DNA from: Saccharopolyspora flava
GTDB lineage: Bacteria; Actinomycetota; Actinomycetes; Mycobacteriales; Pseudonocardiaceae
Assembly (NCBI RefSeq): GCF_900116135.1
Contig: NZ_FOZX01000001.1
Span: 186,001 to 250,000 of the forward strand
Direction of reading: 5' to 3'
Length of the DNA: 64,000 nt
The notes under the pieces are model-generated. The model was not told the DNA's origin, made no database searches, and saw only the letters and a program-made list of their open reading frames with translations. Positions 31,722 through 40,209 of the stretch are shown here, in pieces. The translations under genes and the position numbers were made by a program. The first letter of the stretch is position 1, and every line of letters starts with the position of its first letter.

Positions 31722-32408
31722 TCAGCCGGTGAGGTCCTCCAGGTACTCCTGGAGCGTCTTGCCCAGCAGGTAGGCGTCGGCCGGGGCGATCATGGTGAAG
31801 GTGTCGTCCGGGGATTCCGGGATGACCGCCGAGCGGCCCGTGGGCGAGTGCCGGACCTCGATCTCGTGCCGCCAGCGGCGGAACCCGCCGGAGCCGTCGC
31901 GGTAGGCGACGGCGAGCCGCGCCTCGGTGTCGTCGCCGCGCGCCAGCAGGTCGGCCGCCGCGCGGGCGTCGTCGGCGGGCACCTCGCGCTGCTTGAGCTC
32001 GTAGGCCAGCCAGTCCGCGCCCTCGTCGCGGTCGGCGGATTCGGCGCGCGCCTCGGCGAGTTCGCGGGTCGGCAGCGTGACCTCGCAGCCCTCGGACGGT
32101 TCCCGCTTCGGCAGGCAGGCGACCAGTGCCGGCCACGGGGCGTCCGGGCGGACGACGTCGGTGGTGACCTCCTCGCCGAGCACCCGGACCCGCACTCCCC
32201 CGCCGTCGCCGACGGCGACCACCGCGCGCAGCTCGCTCTCCCCCGGCACCCGCACCTCGGCGAGGCCGAAGACCGAGGCGTTGGCCAGGGCGCGGGCCAC
32301 GTCCTCGCCGTCCTCCGGCGGCTCGCCGGAAGCGCCCGTCGCGCCGAGGAATTCGGCGATCTCGTCGTCGTCCAGCAGCGCGGCGAAGGACCGCAGCGCG
32401 AACCGCAC
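31722..32408 (-). CDS. Hypothetical protein
   Basis: A 228-residue acidic protein I do not recognise. It is soluble, rich in Asp, Glu and Ala, without signal peptide or transmembrane helix. The C-terminal 40 residues ('TGRSAVIPESPDDTFTMIAP' onward) faintly recall the end of EspG-type ESX-associated proteins, but this is not enough for an assignment. GTG at 32408 immediately follows the TGA of the holin-like membrane gene, with AGGAGG upstream, so the two are translationally linked. Codon use is typical of the window. Confidence 0.75.
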   Translation of the reverse strand: MRFALRSFAALLDDDEIAEFLGATGASGEPPEDGEDVARALANASVFGLAEVRVPGESELRAVVAVGDGGGVRVRVLGEEVTTDVVRPDAPWPALVACLPKREPSEGCEVTLPTRELAEARAESADRDEGADWLAYELKQREVPADDARAAADLLARGDDTEARLAVAYRDGSGGFRRWRHEIEVRHSPTGRSAVIPESPDDTFTMIAPADAYLLGKTLQEYLEDLTG

Positions 32409-32795
32409 TCAGTCCTCCTGCGGCTGGGCAACGCGGCGGACGATGCCGGCCAGCGCGCTGCTGACGATGGACACGATCAGCGCGCCCCAGAAGGCCGCCC
32501 AGAACCCGTCGACGTGGAACGGCAGGTCGAGCCGGTCCGCCAGGTAGCCGGTGAGCCAGAACAGCAGACCGTTGACGACCAGCCCGAACAGCCCGAGCGT
32601 GAGCACGTAGAGCAGGCAGCCCAGCGTCTTGGCGATCGGCTTGAGCACCAGGTTGACCAGGCCGAAGATCACCGAGACGGCCAGCAGCGTCAGGATCTTC
32701 GCGGTGGTGTCCTCGCCGTAGAGGTCGATGCCGGGCAGCGCTGTGGTGATCCACACCGCCACCATCGTGATCAAGATGTGCAACAGCAGTGCCAC
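32409..32795 (-). CDS. Phage_holin_4_2-type small membrane protein
   Basis: A 128-residue protein with four hydrophobic helices, matching the widespread PF04020 'phage holin family' of bacterial membrane proteins. Characteristic is the segment 'VIFGLVNLVLKPIAKTLGCL' followed by LLYVLTLGLFGLVVNGLLFW. Despite the name these are chromosomal genes of unknown role; there is no lysis cassette here. GTG at 32795 has GGGAGG upstream. It is coupled to the downstream hypothetical gene. Confidence 0.88.
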   Translation of the reverse strand: MALLLHILITMVAVWITTALPGIDLYGEDTTAKILTLLAVSVIFGLVNLVLKPIAKTLGCLLYVLTLGLFGLVVNGLLFWLTGYLADRLDLPFHVDGFWAAFWGALIVSIVSSALAGIVRRVAQPQED

Positions 32796-32849
32796 GGGCG
32801 CCTCCCTAGTCGATCTCCCTCCGACGCTACCGGGGATCGCGGGCGGGAG

Positions 32850-33806
32850 TCAGTCGAACAGGGTGCCCACCAGGTCGAGCGCGTCGGCCCGGGTGCGGGT
32901 GCGGGCCTCCAGGAACCGGTAGACCAGGCCCTGCCGCAGCCCCCACGGGCAGATCTCCAGCTCCGGCAGGTCCAGGGAGTCCAGGAGCACCTCGGCGACG
33001 ATCGCACCGGCGAGGATGCGCTTGCCGCGGCTGCGGGAGATGCCGGGCAGCTTCGCGCGCTGCTGGTGGTCGAGCTCGGCGAGCCGGGGGATCCAGTCGG
33101 CGAGCCGGTCCCGGCGCAGCCGCTGCGGGCGGCGGGCGACCGCGCCCGGCTCGCTCTCGGTGAGCACCGCCAGCTGCCGCAGCACCTTCGACAGCGCCAG
33201 CGGGTAGCCGGTCCGGACGCGGCGCAGCGCGGGCGGGATCGTCCCGGCCAGTTCGCGGCGCAGCTCGTCGAGCTGGCGCGGGGTCGGCGGGTCGTCGAGC
33301 AGGAACTGCCTGGTCAGCCGGGCTGCGCCGTGCGGCAGCGTCACCACGCGGCGGGGGTCGACGCCGGTTCCGGTGGCGACGTCGACGGTGCCGCCGCCGA
33401 TGTCGACGGTGGTCATCGGCTCGTCGTCGTGGCCGTGCCAGCGGCGCGCCGCGTGGTAGGCCACGGCCGCCTCGTCGCGCGGGGTGAGCACGCCGATGCG
33501 CACCCCGGCGGCCCGGCCGAGGTGCTTGCGCAGTCGCGCGCCGTTGCTCGCATCGCGCACCGCCGAGGTCCCGTAGGCGATCAGCGCCTCGACGGGCTTG
33601 TCGGCCGCGGCGCGCACGCAGCGCCGCACCGCGCGCTCGGCCTCGGCGAAGCCCTCCTCGGTCACCCGGCCGTCGGCGAGGGTGTGCTCGGCGAGGTGGG
33701 TGCGGGACTTGACGCTCCAGGTCGCGCGCGGCATGCGGGGGCTGGCGAGGTCCACGATGTCCAGCCGGGCCGCGGCGGAGCCGATGTCGAGCATGGCGAG
33801 TCTCAT
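32850..33806 (-). CDS. Ppx/GppA-family phosphatase
   Basis: A 318-residue ASKHA-fold enzyme of the exopolyphosphatase/guanosine pentaphosphatase family. The first phosphate loop is 'LAMLDIGSAAARLDIVD' (residues 3-19) and the second is 'TTVDIGGGTVDVATG'. The usual catalytic Glu region 'AYGTSAVRDASNG' is present. Shorter forms like this one, lacking the C-terminal HD domain, are common in actinobacteria and hydrolyse polyphosphate or (p)ppGpp-related compounds. ATG at 33806 is the family start; the ribosome binding site is weak. It is divergent from the LLM oxidoreductase. Confidence 0.9.
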   Translation of the reverse strand: MRLAMLDIGSAAARLDIVDLASPRMPRATWSVKSRTHLAEHTLADGRVTEEGFAEAERAVRRCVRAAADKPVEALIAYGTSAVRDASNGARLRKHLGRAAGVRIGVLTPRDEAAVAYHAARRWHGHDDEPMTTVDIGGGTVDVATGTGVDPRRVVTLPHGAARLTRQFLLDDPPTPRQLDELRRELAGTIPPALRRVRTGYPLALSKVLRQLAVLTESEPGAVARRPQRLRRDRLADWIPRLAELDHQQRAKLPGISRSRGKRILAGAIVAEVLLDSLDLPELEICPWGLRQGLVYRFLEARTRTRADALDLVGTLFD

Positions 33807-34020
33807 GACGGGGTCACAGCCTCTACGGTCGACATGGCTCTCTAGATGAGCACGGCGGACGGCGTTCGACCAAATCGCCCGATTGGATTTGCGAGGCGCA
33901 TCACACGCCCCAGGCGTGCGGCCGGGCTCCCGGTCCGGCGTACTCGGCGGTAACGTCCTTGCAGACCTCGGCGGTGTCGCCGCGACCCGCCGCCAGCCGT
34001 ACCCCGGGAAGGATCGGCCG

Positions 34021-35067
34021 ATGCGCATCGGGATGCCGCTGAACTACAGCGGGGGTTTCAAGGAGACCGTCGACGACCTCGCGACCTACGAGAAGGCCGG
34101 GCTGGACATCGTCTACGTCCCCGAGGCCTACTCCTTCGACGCGGTCAGCCAGATGGGCTTCATCGCCGCCAAGACCGAACGGCTGGAGATCGCCTCCGGC
34201 ATCCTGCAGATCTACACCCGCACGCCCACGCTGACCGCGATGACCGCCGCGGGCCTGGACTTCGTCTCCGACGGCCGGTTCACGCTCGGCATCGGCGCCT
34301 CGGGACCGCAGGTCATCGAGGGCTTCCACGGCGTCCCGTACCACGCGCCGCTGGGCCGGACCCGGGAGATCGTCGAGATCTGCCGCCAGGTGTGGCGCCG
34401 CGAGAAGGTGCAGCACAGCGGCAAGCACTACAACATCCCGCTGCCCGCCGAGCAGGGCACCGGGCTGGGCAAGCCGCTGAAGCTGATCAACCACCCGGTG
34501 CGCGAGCGGATCCCGATCCTCATCGCCGCGATCGGCCCGAAGAACGTCGAGATGGTCGCCGAGATCGCCGAGGGCTGGGAGCCGATCTTCTTCCTGCCGG
34601 AGCGCGCCGGTGACGTCTGGGGCGAGCCGCTGGCGGCGGGCAAGGCCAAGCGCGACGCGTCGCTGCCGCCGCTGGACGTGGTCGCCCAGGCCCCGCTGGC
34701 CATCGGCGAGGGCCTGGAGGACCTGGTGGACTTCGTGCGCCCGATGGTCGCCCTCTACGTCGGCGGCATGGGCGCCAAGGGCAAGAACTTCTACAACAAC
34801 CTCGCCCGCCGCTACGGCTACGAGGCCGAGGCGGAGGAGATCCAGAACCTCTACCTCGACGGCAAGAAGGACGAGGCCGCCGCGGCGGTCCCGCGCGACC
34901 TGCTGGAGAAGATCTCCCTCATCGGCACCGAGTCCCACGTCAAGGAGCGTCTGGCGGCGATGAAGGAGGCCGGCGTGACCACCCTCAACGTCACCCCCTT
35001 CGCCCAGGACGCCGAGGGCCGCGCCAAGCTCATCGAGCAGGTCAAAACCCTCGCCCAGGACGCCTGA
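34021..35067 (+). CDS. LLM-class, probably F420-dependent oxidoreductase
   Basis: A 348-residue luciferase-like protein of the actinobacterial F420-dependent branch. 'TERLEIASGILQIYTRTPTL' and 'LGIGASGPQVIEGFHG' are typical of F420-binding LLM enzymes, as is the C-terminal 'GTESHVKERLAAMKEAGVTTLNV'. It probably transfers hydride between reduced F420 and an unknown substrate. ATG at 34021 follows GGAAGGA. It is followed by the palindromic repeat block at 35084-35145 and is convergent with an MFS transporter gene. Confidence 0.9.
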   Translation: MRIGMPLNYSGGFKETVDDLATYEKAGLDIVYVPEAYSFDAVSQMGFIAAKTERLEIASGILQIYTRTPTLTAMTAAGLDFVSDGRFTLGIGASGPQVIEGFHGVPYHAPLGRTREIVEICRQVWRREKVQHSGKHYNIPLPAEQGTGLGKPLKLINHPVRERIPILIAAIGPKNVEMVAEIAEGWEPIFFLPERAGDVWGEPLAAGKAKRDASLPPLDVVAQAPLAIGEGLEDLVDFVRPMVALYVGGMGAKGKNFYNNLARRYGYEAEAEEIQNLYLDGKKDEAAAAVPRDLLEKISLIGTESHVKERLAAMKEAGVTTLNVTPFAQDAEGRAKLIEQVKTLAQDA

Positions 35068-35083
35068 TCCCGTTCCCCCGATC

Positions 35084-35145
35084 GAAAACCCCGGTTTTCG
35101 CGCGATGAATGTTGCGGTTTTCGCGCGATGAAAACCGGGGTTTTC
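35084..35145. repeat. Palindromic repeat block (three 16-bp units, 23-bp period)
   Basis: Units start at 35084 (GAAAACCCCGGTTTTC), 35107 (GAATGTTGCGGTTTTC) and 35130 (GAAAACCGGGGTTTTC), joined by identical GCGCGAT linkers. The outer units are exact reverse complements of each other, as at 7229-7267, with a degenerate unit inserted between. The block sits between convergent stop codons at 35067 and 35168. Confidence 0.88.
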
Positions 35146-35167
35146 GTTCGGGGGTCCCCCGGGAGGG

Positions 35168-36487
35168 TCAGGCCTCGGCGGGGGTGGGGGTGGTCGGAGC
35201 GGGTTCGGTGGTGCGGGTTTCGCGGAGGAAGTAGGCCGCGGCGAAGGTGCACACCGACATCGCGAGCAGGAACAGCGAGACCGAGGCGGAAGTGCCGGTG
35301 GCCGCGAGCAGGGCGGTCATGATGAACGGGGTTCCGCCGCTGACCAGGATCGCCGCGAGCTGGTAGGCCAGCGAGGCGCCGGAGTAGCGGACCCTGGGGT
35401 GGAACAGCTCGCTGAGGTAGGCCGCGAGCGGACCGTAGGTCATGCTCTGCCCGATGCTGCCGACGCAGCCGGCCAGCGCGATCAACCAGATCGACGCGGT
35501 GTCGATCAGCCAGAAGAACGGGAACGACCACAGCGCCAGCATCCCGGCGCCGATGAGGATCATCGGGCGACGTCCCAGCCTGTCGGACCACGAGCCGGAG
35601 ATGAAGATCACGAAGATGCCGACCAGCGAGGTCAGCAGCGTGACGCCGAGCAGCTGCTGCCGCGGCAGGCCGAGCTCCCGGGTGCCGTAGTCGAGCAGCC
35701 CCGAGATGCCGATGTAGAAGAACGTGTTGGTGGCGAACAGCAGTCCGGCGCCCAGCAGCACGCTGCGCTTGTGGTCCCGCAGCACCTCCATCAGCGGCGC
35801 CTTGACGACCTCCTTCTCCTGCTTCGCCTGCAGCTCCTGGAACACCGGGGTGTCCTCGATCTTGAGCTGGATGAACAGCACCACCGGCGCGAGCACCGCG
35901 CTGAACAGGAACGGCAGCCGCCAGCCCCACGCCAGGAACGCCTCCTGGCCCATCAGCGCGCCCACGCCCAGGAACGCGACGTTGCCGAAGATGACGCCGA
36001 ACGGCACACCCATCTGACCGAAGGTGCCCGCCATGCCGCGCTTGCCGCTGGCGCTGTTCTCGGTCAGCAGCAGCACGATGCCGCCCCACTGGCCGCCGAC
36101 CGCGATGCCCTGCAGGAACCGCAGCGTCACCAGCAGGATCGGGGCCGCGACGCCGATCGTGGCCGCGCCGGGCAGCACGCCGATCAGGAACGTCGCCGAG
36201 CCCATCATGATCAGGCAGATCACCACGGCGGGCTTGCGGCCGATCTTGTCACCGAGGTGGCCGAAGAACAGGCCGCCGATGGGACGGGCGATGAACCCGG
36301 CCCAGAACGTCGCGAACGACAGCAGCACGCCGATCAGCGGTGAGGCGTTGGGGAAGAACAGGGTGCCGAACACCAGCGCCGCCGCCGTGGCGTAGATGAA
36401 GAAGTCGTACCACTCGATCGAGCTCGCGATCAGCGCGGCGCCGAGCAGCTTCTTCGAGGTCTTGGGTGGCTCCTGTGCAGCAGTCAT
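35168..36487 (-). CDS. MFS transporter, metabolite:H+ symporter (MHS) family
   Basis: A 439-residue, 12-helix major facilitator. 'ASSIEWYDFFIYATAAALVF' in helix 1 and the inter-helix motif 'GHLGDKIGRKPAVV' (loop 2-3) with 'RFLQGIAVGGQWGG' in helix 4 place it in the MHS family of ShiA/KgtP/ProP-like symporters for organic acids or osmolytes. ATG at 36487 follows AAAGGAG. A palindrome-like site, ACCGACCGGTTGGT (36512-36525), lies 25 bp upstream. The upstream neighbour on the same strand is a 2-hydroxyacid dehydrogenase, so a hydroxy- or keto-acid substrate is possible. Confidence 0.93.
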   Translation of the reverse strand: MTAAQEPPKTSKKLLGAALIASSIEWYDFFIYATAAALVFGTLFFPNASPLIGVLLSFATFWAGFIARPIGGLFFGHLGDKIGRKPAVVICLIMMGSATFLIGVLPGAATIGVAAPILLVTLRFLQGIAVGGQWGGIVLLLTENSASGKRGMAGTFGQMGVPFGVIFGNVAFLGVGALMGQEAFLAWGWRLPFLFSAVLAPVVLFIQLKIEDTPVFQELQAKQEKEVVKAPLMEVLRDHKRSVLLGAGLLFATNTFFYIGISGLLDYGTRELGLPRQQLLGVTLLTSLVGIFVIFISGSWSDRLGRRPMILIGAGMLALWSFPFFWLIDTASIWLIALAGCVGSIGQSMTYGPLAAYLSELFHPRVRYSGASLAYQLAAILVSGGTPFIMTALLAATGTSASVSLFLLAMSVCTFAAAYFLRETRTTEPAPTTPTPAEA

Positions 36488-36511
36488 CGACAGACTCCTT
36501 TGTCACGTCCG

Positions 36512-36525
36512 ACCGACCGGTTGGT
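36512..36525. promoter_or_regulatory. Palindrome-like candidate operator upstream of the MFS gene
   Basis: ACCGACCGGTTGGT is palindromic at all but one position pair. It lies 25 bp upstream of the MFS start, where a TetR-type repressor would act. Regulator not identified. Confidence 0.35.
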
Positions 36526-36596
36526 ATGACTGTGATGTCCGTCTCGTCAGGAGTCAAGGCACATCGGACAAGAGGTTCCGGAGGATCGGCGTCCGC

Positions 36597-37544
36597 TCAC
36601 CCGGCGTTGAGCACCCGGATCGGCGAACCGGCCGCGAAGGCCCGGACGTCCTCGACCGTCTCGGCGAAGAAGGCCTCGTAGGTGTCGTCGGTGACGTAGC
36701 CGATGTGCGGGGTCAGCACCGTGCGCGGCGTCGTGCGCCACGGGTCGTCGGCCGGCAGCGGCTCGGTGCCGAAGACGTCGATGCCCGCCCCGGCGATCCG
36801 GCCCTCGTGCAGCGCCGCCCGCAGCGCGGCCTCGTCGACGATCGGCCCGCGCGAGGTGTTGATCAGGTACGCGGTGGGCTTCATCAGCGCCAGCTCCGCC
36901 TCGCCCACCAGGCCCCGGGTCCGCTCGCCGAGCACCAGGTGGACGCTGAGCACGTCGGAGGTCGCGAACAGCTCGTCCTTGCCGACCAGCCGGGCCCCGC
37001 CCTCGGCGGCGCGCTGCTCGGTGAGGTTCCGGCTCCAGGCGATCACGTCCATGCCGAACGCGCGCCCGACCGCGGCGACCTGCGACCCCAGCCGCCCGAG
37101 CCCGAGCACGCCGAGGGTCTTGCCGCCCAGCTCCACGCCGACCCCGGTCTGCCAGCCGCCCTCGCGGATCCGCCGGTCCTGACCGGGGATGTCGCGCAGC
37201 ACCGCCAGGATCAGCCCCCACGCCAGCTCGGAGGTCGCGCCCCAGCCCCGGCCGCTGCCGGTCCCGGACACCACCACGCCCAGCTCGCGCGCCGCGTCGA
37301 GGTCGATCGAGGCGTTCCGCATCCCGGTGGTGACCAGCAGCTTCAGGTTGGGCAGCCGGGACAGCACCGCGCGCGGGAACGGGGTGCGCTCGCGCATCGC
37401 CGCGATCACCTCGAACGGCTCCAGCCGCGCCACCAGCTCGTCCATGTCGCGGATGTGCTCGGAGAAGACCTCCACGTCCAGCGATCCCCAGTCGGCGTAG
37501 CTCCGGGCGACGTCCTGGTAGTCGTCGAGCACCGCGATGCGCAT
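36597..37544 (-). CDS. D-isomer-specific 2-hydroxyacid dehydrogenase family protein
   Basis: A 315-residue NAD-dependent dehydrogenase. The Rossmann turn GLGRLG is at residues 148-153. The catalytic Arg lies in 'LINTSRGPIVDE', the Glu in 'GAGIDVFGTEPLP', and the His in 'LTPHIGYVT', so the triad is complete. It should interconvert a 2-keto acid and a D-2-hydroxy acid. ATG at 37544 follows CAGGAGG. It lies 109 bp upstream of the MFS gene on the same strand, possibly in one transcript. Confidence 0.93.
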   Translation of the reverse strand: MRIAVLDDYQDVARSYADWGSLDVEVFSEHIRDMDELVARLEPFEVIAAMRERTPFPRAVLSRLPNLKLLVTTGMRNASIDLDAARELGVVVSGTGSGRGWGATSELAWGLILAVLRDIPGQDRRIREGGWQTGVGVELGGKTLGVLGLGRLGSQVAAVGRAFGMDVIAWSRNLTEQRAAEGGARLVGKDELFATSDVLSVHLVLGERTRGLVGEAELALMKPTAYLINTSRGPIVDEAALRAALHEGRIAGAGIDVFGTEPLPADDPWRTTPRTVLTPHIGYVTDDTYEAFFAETVEDVRAFAAGSPIRVLNAG

Positions 37545-37633
37545 GGCGTCCTCCTGGGTCGAGCATGATCGGACGCCGGAAATCCTACGCAGGAGATCGC
37601 GTTCGACCCCGGTCGCGGGAGACACTGGGGCGC

Positions 37634-38413
37634 GTGACCGGATCGAGCCTGCTGCACCTGCTGCCCCTGAGCGCCTTCCACAGCGACCGGGACCAGCCCA
37701 TCACCGCCGCGAGCCTGCAGTCGCAGGGCTTCGTGCACTGCTCCCCCGACGTTCCCACCACGCTGGCCGTGGCCAACGCCCTCTACAGCGAGGTCGAGGA
37801 ACCGATGGTCGCCATCGAGCTGGACCCGGCGAAGCTGTCCGCGCCGGTGCGCTGGGAGGCCGCCGACCCGGCGCCGCCGCCCGGGGTCGCCGCCGACGCG
37901 CTGTTCCCGCACGTCTACGGGCCGCTGGAGCGCGAGGCCGTGATCGGCATCCGCTACGCGCGCCGCGACGTCAAGGGCCACTACCTGGCGCTGGAGTCGC
38001 GCAGCCGCACCGCCGAGGAGTTCGACCTGCTGCCGCACCCCGAGGGCGGCTGGTTCCGGCGCACCTGGGCCGCCTCCGTCGAGGTCGAGGCCACCAACGG
38101 CACCCGGCCGACCGCGACCGCGATCTACTTCCTGCTGCCGCCCGGCCAGCGCTCGGCGTGGCACGTGGTGGCCTCCGACGAGGTGTGGCTGTGGCACCGC
38201 GGCGGCCCGCTGACCCTGCACCTGGGCGGCACCGGCGCGAACCCGTCGGAGCACCCGGAGCAGATCGTGCTGGGCGCGGGCGCGGGTCAGACGCCGCAGG
38301 CGGTCATCCCGGCCGGGACCTGGCAGAGCGCCTCGGCCGCGGCGACGGTGGAATCGCTGGTCACGTGCGTGGTGTCGCCGGGATTCGACTACGCCGACTT
38401 CGAAGTCCTGTAG
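37634..38413 (+). CDS. DUF952-cupin_5 (DUF985) fusion protein
   Basis: A 259-residue protein joining two normally separate domains. Residues 3-110 match DUF952 ('LLHLLPLSAF', 'LQSQGFVHCSPD', 'FPHVYGPLEREAVI'); residues 130-259 match the cupin_5/DUF985 family ('DLLPHPEGGWFRRTWAA', 'ATAIYFLLPPGQRSAWHVVA', 'DEVWLWHRGGPLTLHLGG'). Cupin_5 proteins are sugar- or metal-binding and uncharacterised; DUF952 resembles ADP-ribosyltransferase-like folds in some predictions. GTG at 37634 is nearest to the domain start. Its last 25 bases overlap a convergent small gene. Confidence 0.87.
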   Translation: MTGSSLLHLLPLSAFHSDRDQPITAASLQSQGFVHCSPDVPTTLAVANALYSEVEEPMVAIELDPAKLSAPVRWEAADPAPPPGVAADALFPHVYGPLEREAVIGIRYARRDVKGHYLALESRSRTAEEFDLLPHPEGGWFRRTWAASVEVEATNGTRPTATAIYFLLPPGQRSAWHVVASDEVWLWHRGGPLTLHLGGTGANPSEHPEQIVLGAGAGQTPQAVIPAGTWQSASAAATVESLVTCVVSPGFDYADFEVL

Positions 38414-38754
38414 GCCCGGTTCCGGGGTCTCGCGGGCGGGTCGAACGAGGAGTGCCGGGCGCCCGGCCGGCGCATCGCGCCCGGGCCACCGGCGGAGACG
38501 ACGCGGCCGCGGGGGCTGCGCGCGGTCTCGACGAGGGCGGCCACGGCGGGCAGCGAGGTTCCCCGGGCCATCAGCGCGGCGCGGTGCTTGCGGTAGGCGC
38601 AGGCGAGGCCGGCGTGCTCGCGATGCCTGCCCCTGCGCGTCGTGCCGGAGCCGAGCATCCCGCGCTCCACCCACGACATGAGGATCGAGAAGATCAGAAC
38701 GATTCCGATACCGATGCTCGCGGCCATCGCGAACCCGGTCAACGAATTCAGCAC
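38389..38754 (-). CDS. Hypothetical small membrane protein
   Basis: A possible 121-residue protein with one transmembrane helix near its N-terminus (GFAMAASIGIGIVLIFSILM) and a long basic cytoplasmic tail rich in Arg and Ser. GTG at 38754 is taken because GGGGG lies eight bases upstream; a GTG at 38763 is an alternative. It overlaps the end of the DUF952-cupin gene by 25 bp on the opposite strand. Frame bias is weak in the tail, so the C-terminal boundary is uncertain. Confidence 0.5.
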   Translation of the reverse strand: MLNSLTGFAMAASIGIGIVLIFSILMSWVERGMLGSGTTRRGRHREHAGLACAYRKHRAALMARGTSLPAVAALVETARSPRGRVVSAGGPGAMRRPGARHSSFDPPARPRNRAYRTSKSA

Positions 38755-39170
38755 CGGCAACACCCCCGAACACGTAGCCGGCCCGCGCTCGCCCGGATGA
38801 TCGCGCGACGTCACCCGCTACCCCGTCCGGGTTGGTCGCGTTGAGATCGATCCGTCCGATGCGCGCGGATCCACTGTGGCCTGTCGACTCCCAGGCCCGT
38901 TGATTCCCACGGTAGGGGCGGGTCGCCGTGAACGCCGCTCGCGTCGCGCACCCATCGCCCCAACGGGTGAATGCGAGTTCGTCTCGGATCGATTCCGGCT
39001 GGGCCGAACGATCGTTGCTCGGGCACGTCGGCGTCCCGGCGGTCTACCATCGATCCCGCGTCGCGTCGCAGGCCGGAGGCAACCCACCGCGACCGGCGCG
39101 CGTGTCCACGCAGAACGCTTTTCCTACGCGCCCTTTCCCACGCCGCGTTGCACCCGGGGAGGTGTCGGCC
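38755..39170. other. 416-bp divergent intergenic region
   Basis: Between two small membrane protein genes; no domain-bearing frame, RNA or clear palindrome seen. It must contain both promoters. Confidence 0.45.
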
Positions 39171-39593
39171 GTGCGGGGTTATCCCGTCCACCTGCTCTTC
39201 CACCTGCTGGCGATCGTCGCCGGAGCCGCCTGCGGCGTCGCGGGCGCGCTGTGGTGGTTCAGCGGCGAGCGCAACGCGCTCTACCTGTCGGCGGCCGCGC
39301 TGATCGTGGGGATCATCGTGCTGCTGCTGCAGGTCTTCTACATCATCGCCAGCGAACCGCCGCCCGCCCCGCGCAGGCCGATGCCGCCAGCCCCGCCGTC
39401 GCACCCCCGCTTCCGGCCGGTCGCCGGGCACGGTCTGGCGGACCACCAGGTCTCCGGGCCGCGGGCCTCCGAGCAGCGGGACCCGACGCGCCCGGACCTC
39501 GAACCGGTGCCCCCGCCGGAGGCCGAGGCGGTCGACCAGGAGACCAGGACCTCAGCGCTCAACGCCCTCGACGAGCACACCCACCGGGGCTGA
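39171..39593 (+). CDS. Small membrane protein, two transmembrane helices
   Basis: A 140-residue protein I cannot assign. Two hydrophobic helices (about residues 7-27 and 40-62) are followed by a proline-rich, probably disordered, cytoplasmic tail ('EPPPAPRRPMPPAPPSHPRF') ending with acidic residues. GTG at 39171 has GGGGAGG eight bases upstream, which fixes the start. It is followed by the second GTTTTCATGAAAAC array and is convergent with the zinc-finger gene at 39887. Confidence 0.72.
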   Translation: MRGYPVHLLFHLLAIVAGAACGVAGALWWFSGERNALYLSAAALIVGIIVLLLQVFYIIASEPPPAPRRPMPPAPPSHPRFRPVAGHGLADHQVSGPRASEQRDPTRPDLEPVPPPEAEAVDQETRTSALNALDEHTHRG

Positions 39594-39607
39594 CCCCCGC
39601 CCCCGCA

Positions 39608-39862
39608 GTTTTCATGAAAACTTCCCCACCCCCGTCACGTGGTGGGGGACGACAGTTTTCATGAAAACTTCCCTCCCCCACGTCCCGAACCGAGTTGTCG
39701 TCGAACCCCTGAAACGGGAGAACGTGCTGGTGGTGGGGTGTCCGGGGTTCGTCGGGGTGAGTTCTCGACTGAGACTTCCTCTGGGTGGGTGGTGGGGGAA
39801 GTTTTCATGAAAACTGCGCCCACCCAGGGGTCGTTCGGGGTCGGGGAGGTTTTCATGAAAAC
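39608..39862. repeat. Array 2 of GTTTTCATGAAAAC palindromes (four copies)
   Basis: Copies of GTTTTCATGAAAAC lie at 39608, 39655, 39801 and 39849, that is two pairs with 47- and 48-bp spacing and 132 bp between pairs. Between copies 1 and 2 is the same CCCCACCCCCGTCACGTGGT-type segment as in array 1. Flanks of each copy are runs of CCCC or GGGG that could pair across the palindrome. The array fills the gap between convergent genes (stops at 39593 and 39887). Confidence 0.9.
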
Positions 39863-39886
39863 TTCCCCCACCCGGGGTCTCCCGGG

Positions 39887-40159
39887 TTATGCCGAGAGTT
39901 GTTCGTCGGTGTAGCACCACATCCAGGACTCGCCCGGTTCGAAGGAGCGCACGACCGGGTGCCGGGTCTGCTCGTGGTGGACCGTGGCGTGGCGGTTCGG
40001 ACTGGAGTCGCAGCAGCCCACGTGGCCGCAATCGGTGCAGATCCGCAGGTGAGCCCAGACCCGCTCGCCCGCGGCCAGGCAGTCCTCGCACCCCTCCACG
40101 CTGCTGGGTTCGGGCCGCTGGGTGGCGGCCGCGGTCAGGTGTGCGCAACGATCCGACAT
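39887..40159 (-). CDS. UBP-type zinc finger protein
   Basis: A 90-residue stand-alone ZnF-UBP domain. Cysteine and histidine ligands are visible in 'CEDCLAAGERVWAHLRICTD' followed by CGHVGCCDSSPNRHATVH and the final 'HPVVRSFEPGESWMWCYTDE'. In eukaryotes this domain binds the ubiquitin C-terminus; in actinobacteria small stand-alone copies are frequent, often beside antiporters or thioredoxin reductases, with unknown role. ATG at 40159. It is divergent from the CPA1 antiporter, 50 bp away, which is the usual partner. Confidence 0.9.
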   Translation of the reverse strand: MSDRCAHLTAAATQRPEPSSVEGCEDCLAAGERVWAHLRICTDCGHVGCCDSSPNRHATVHHEQTRHPVVRSFEPGESWMWCYTDEQLSA

Positions 40160-40209
40160 CGTCAGGTCCCTTCTCTCCTGCCTCCCAGCATGTCCCGACG
40201 GGAGTGAGC

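Noticed and set aside
32409-32795. Phage lysis gene (holin)
   Set aside because: PF04020 proteins are widespread chromosomal membrane proteins; no endolysin or other phage gene is present.
39639-39914. Short frame through the repeat array encoding repeated 'VFMKTSP' peptides
   Set aside because: The repeated peptide is only the translation of the palindromes; there is no ribosome binding site and it overlaps the end of the zinc-finger gene.
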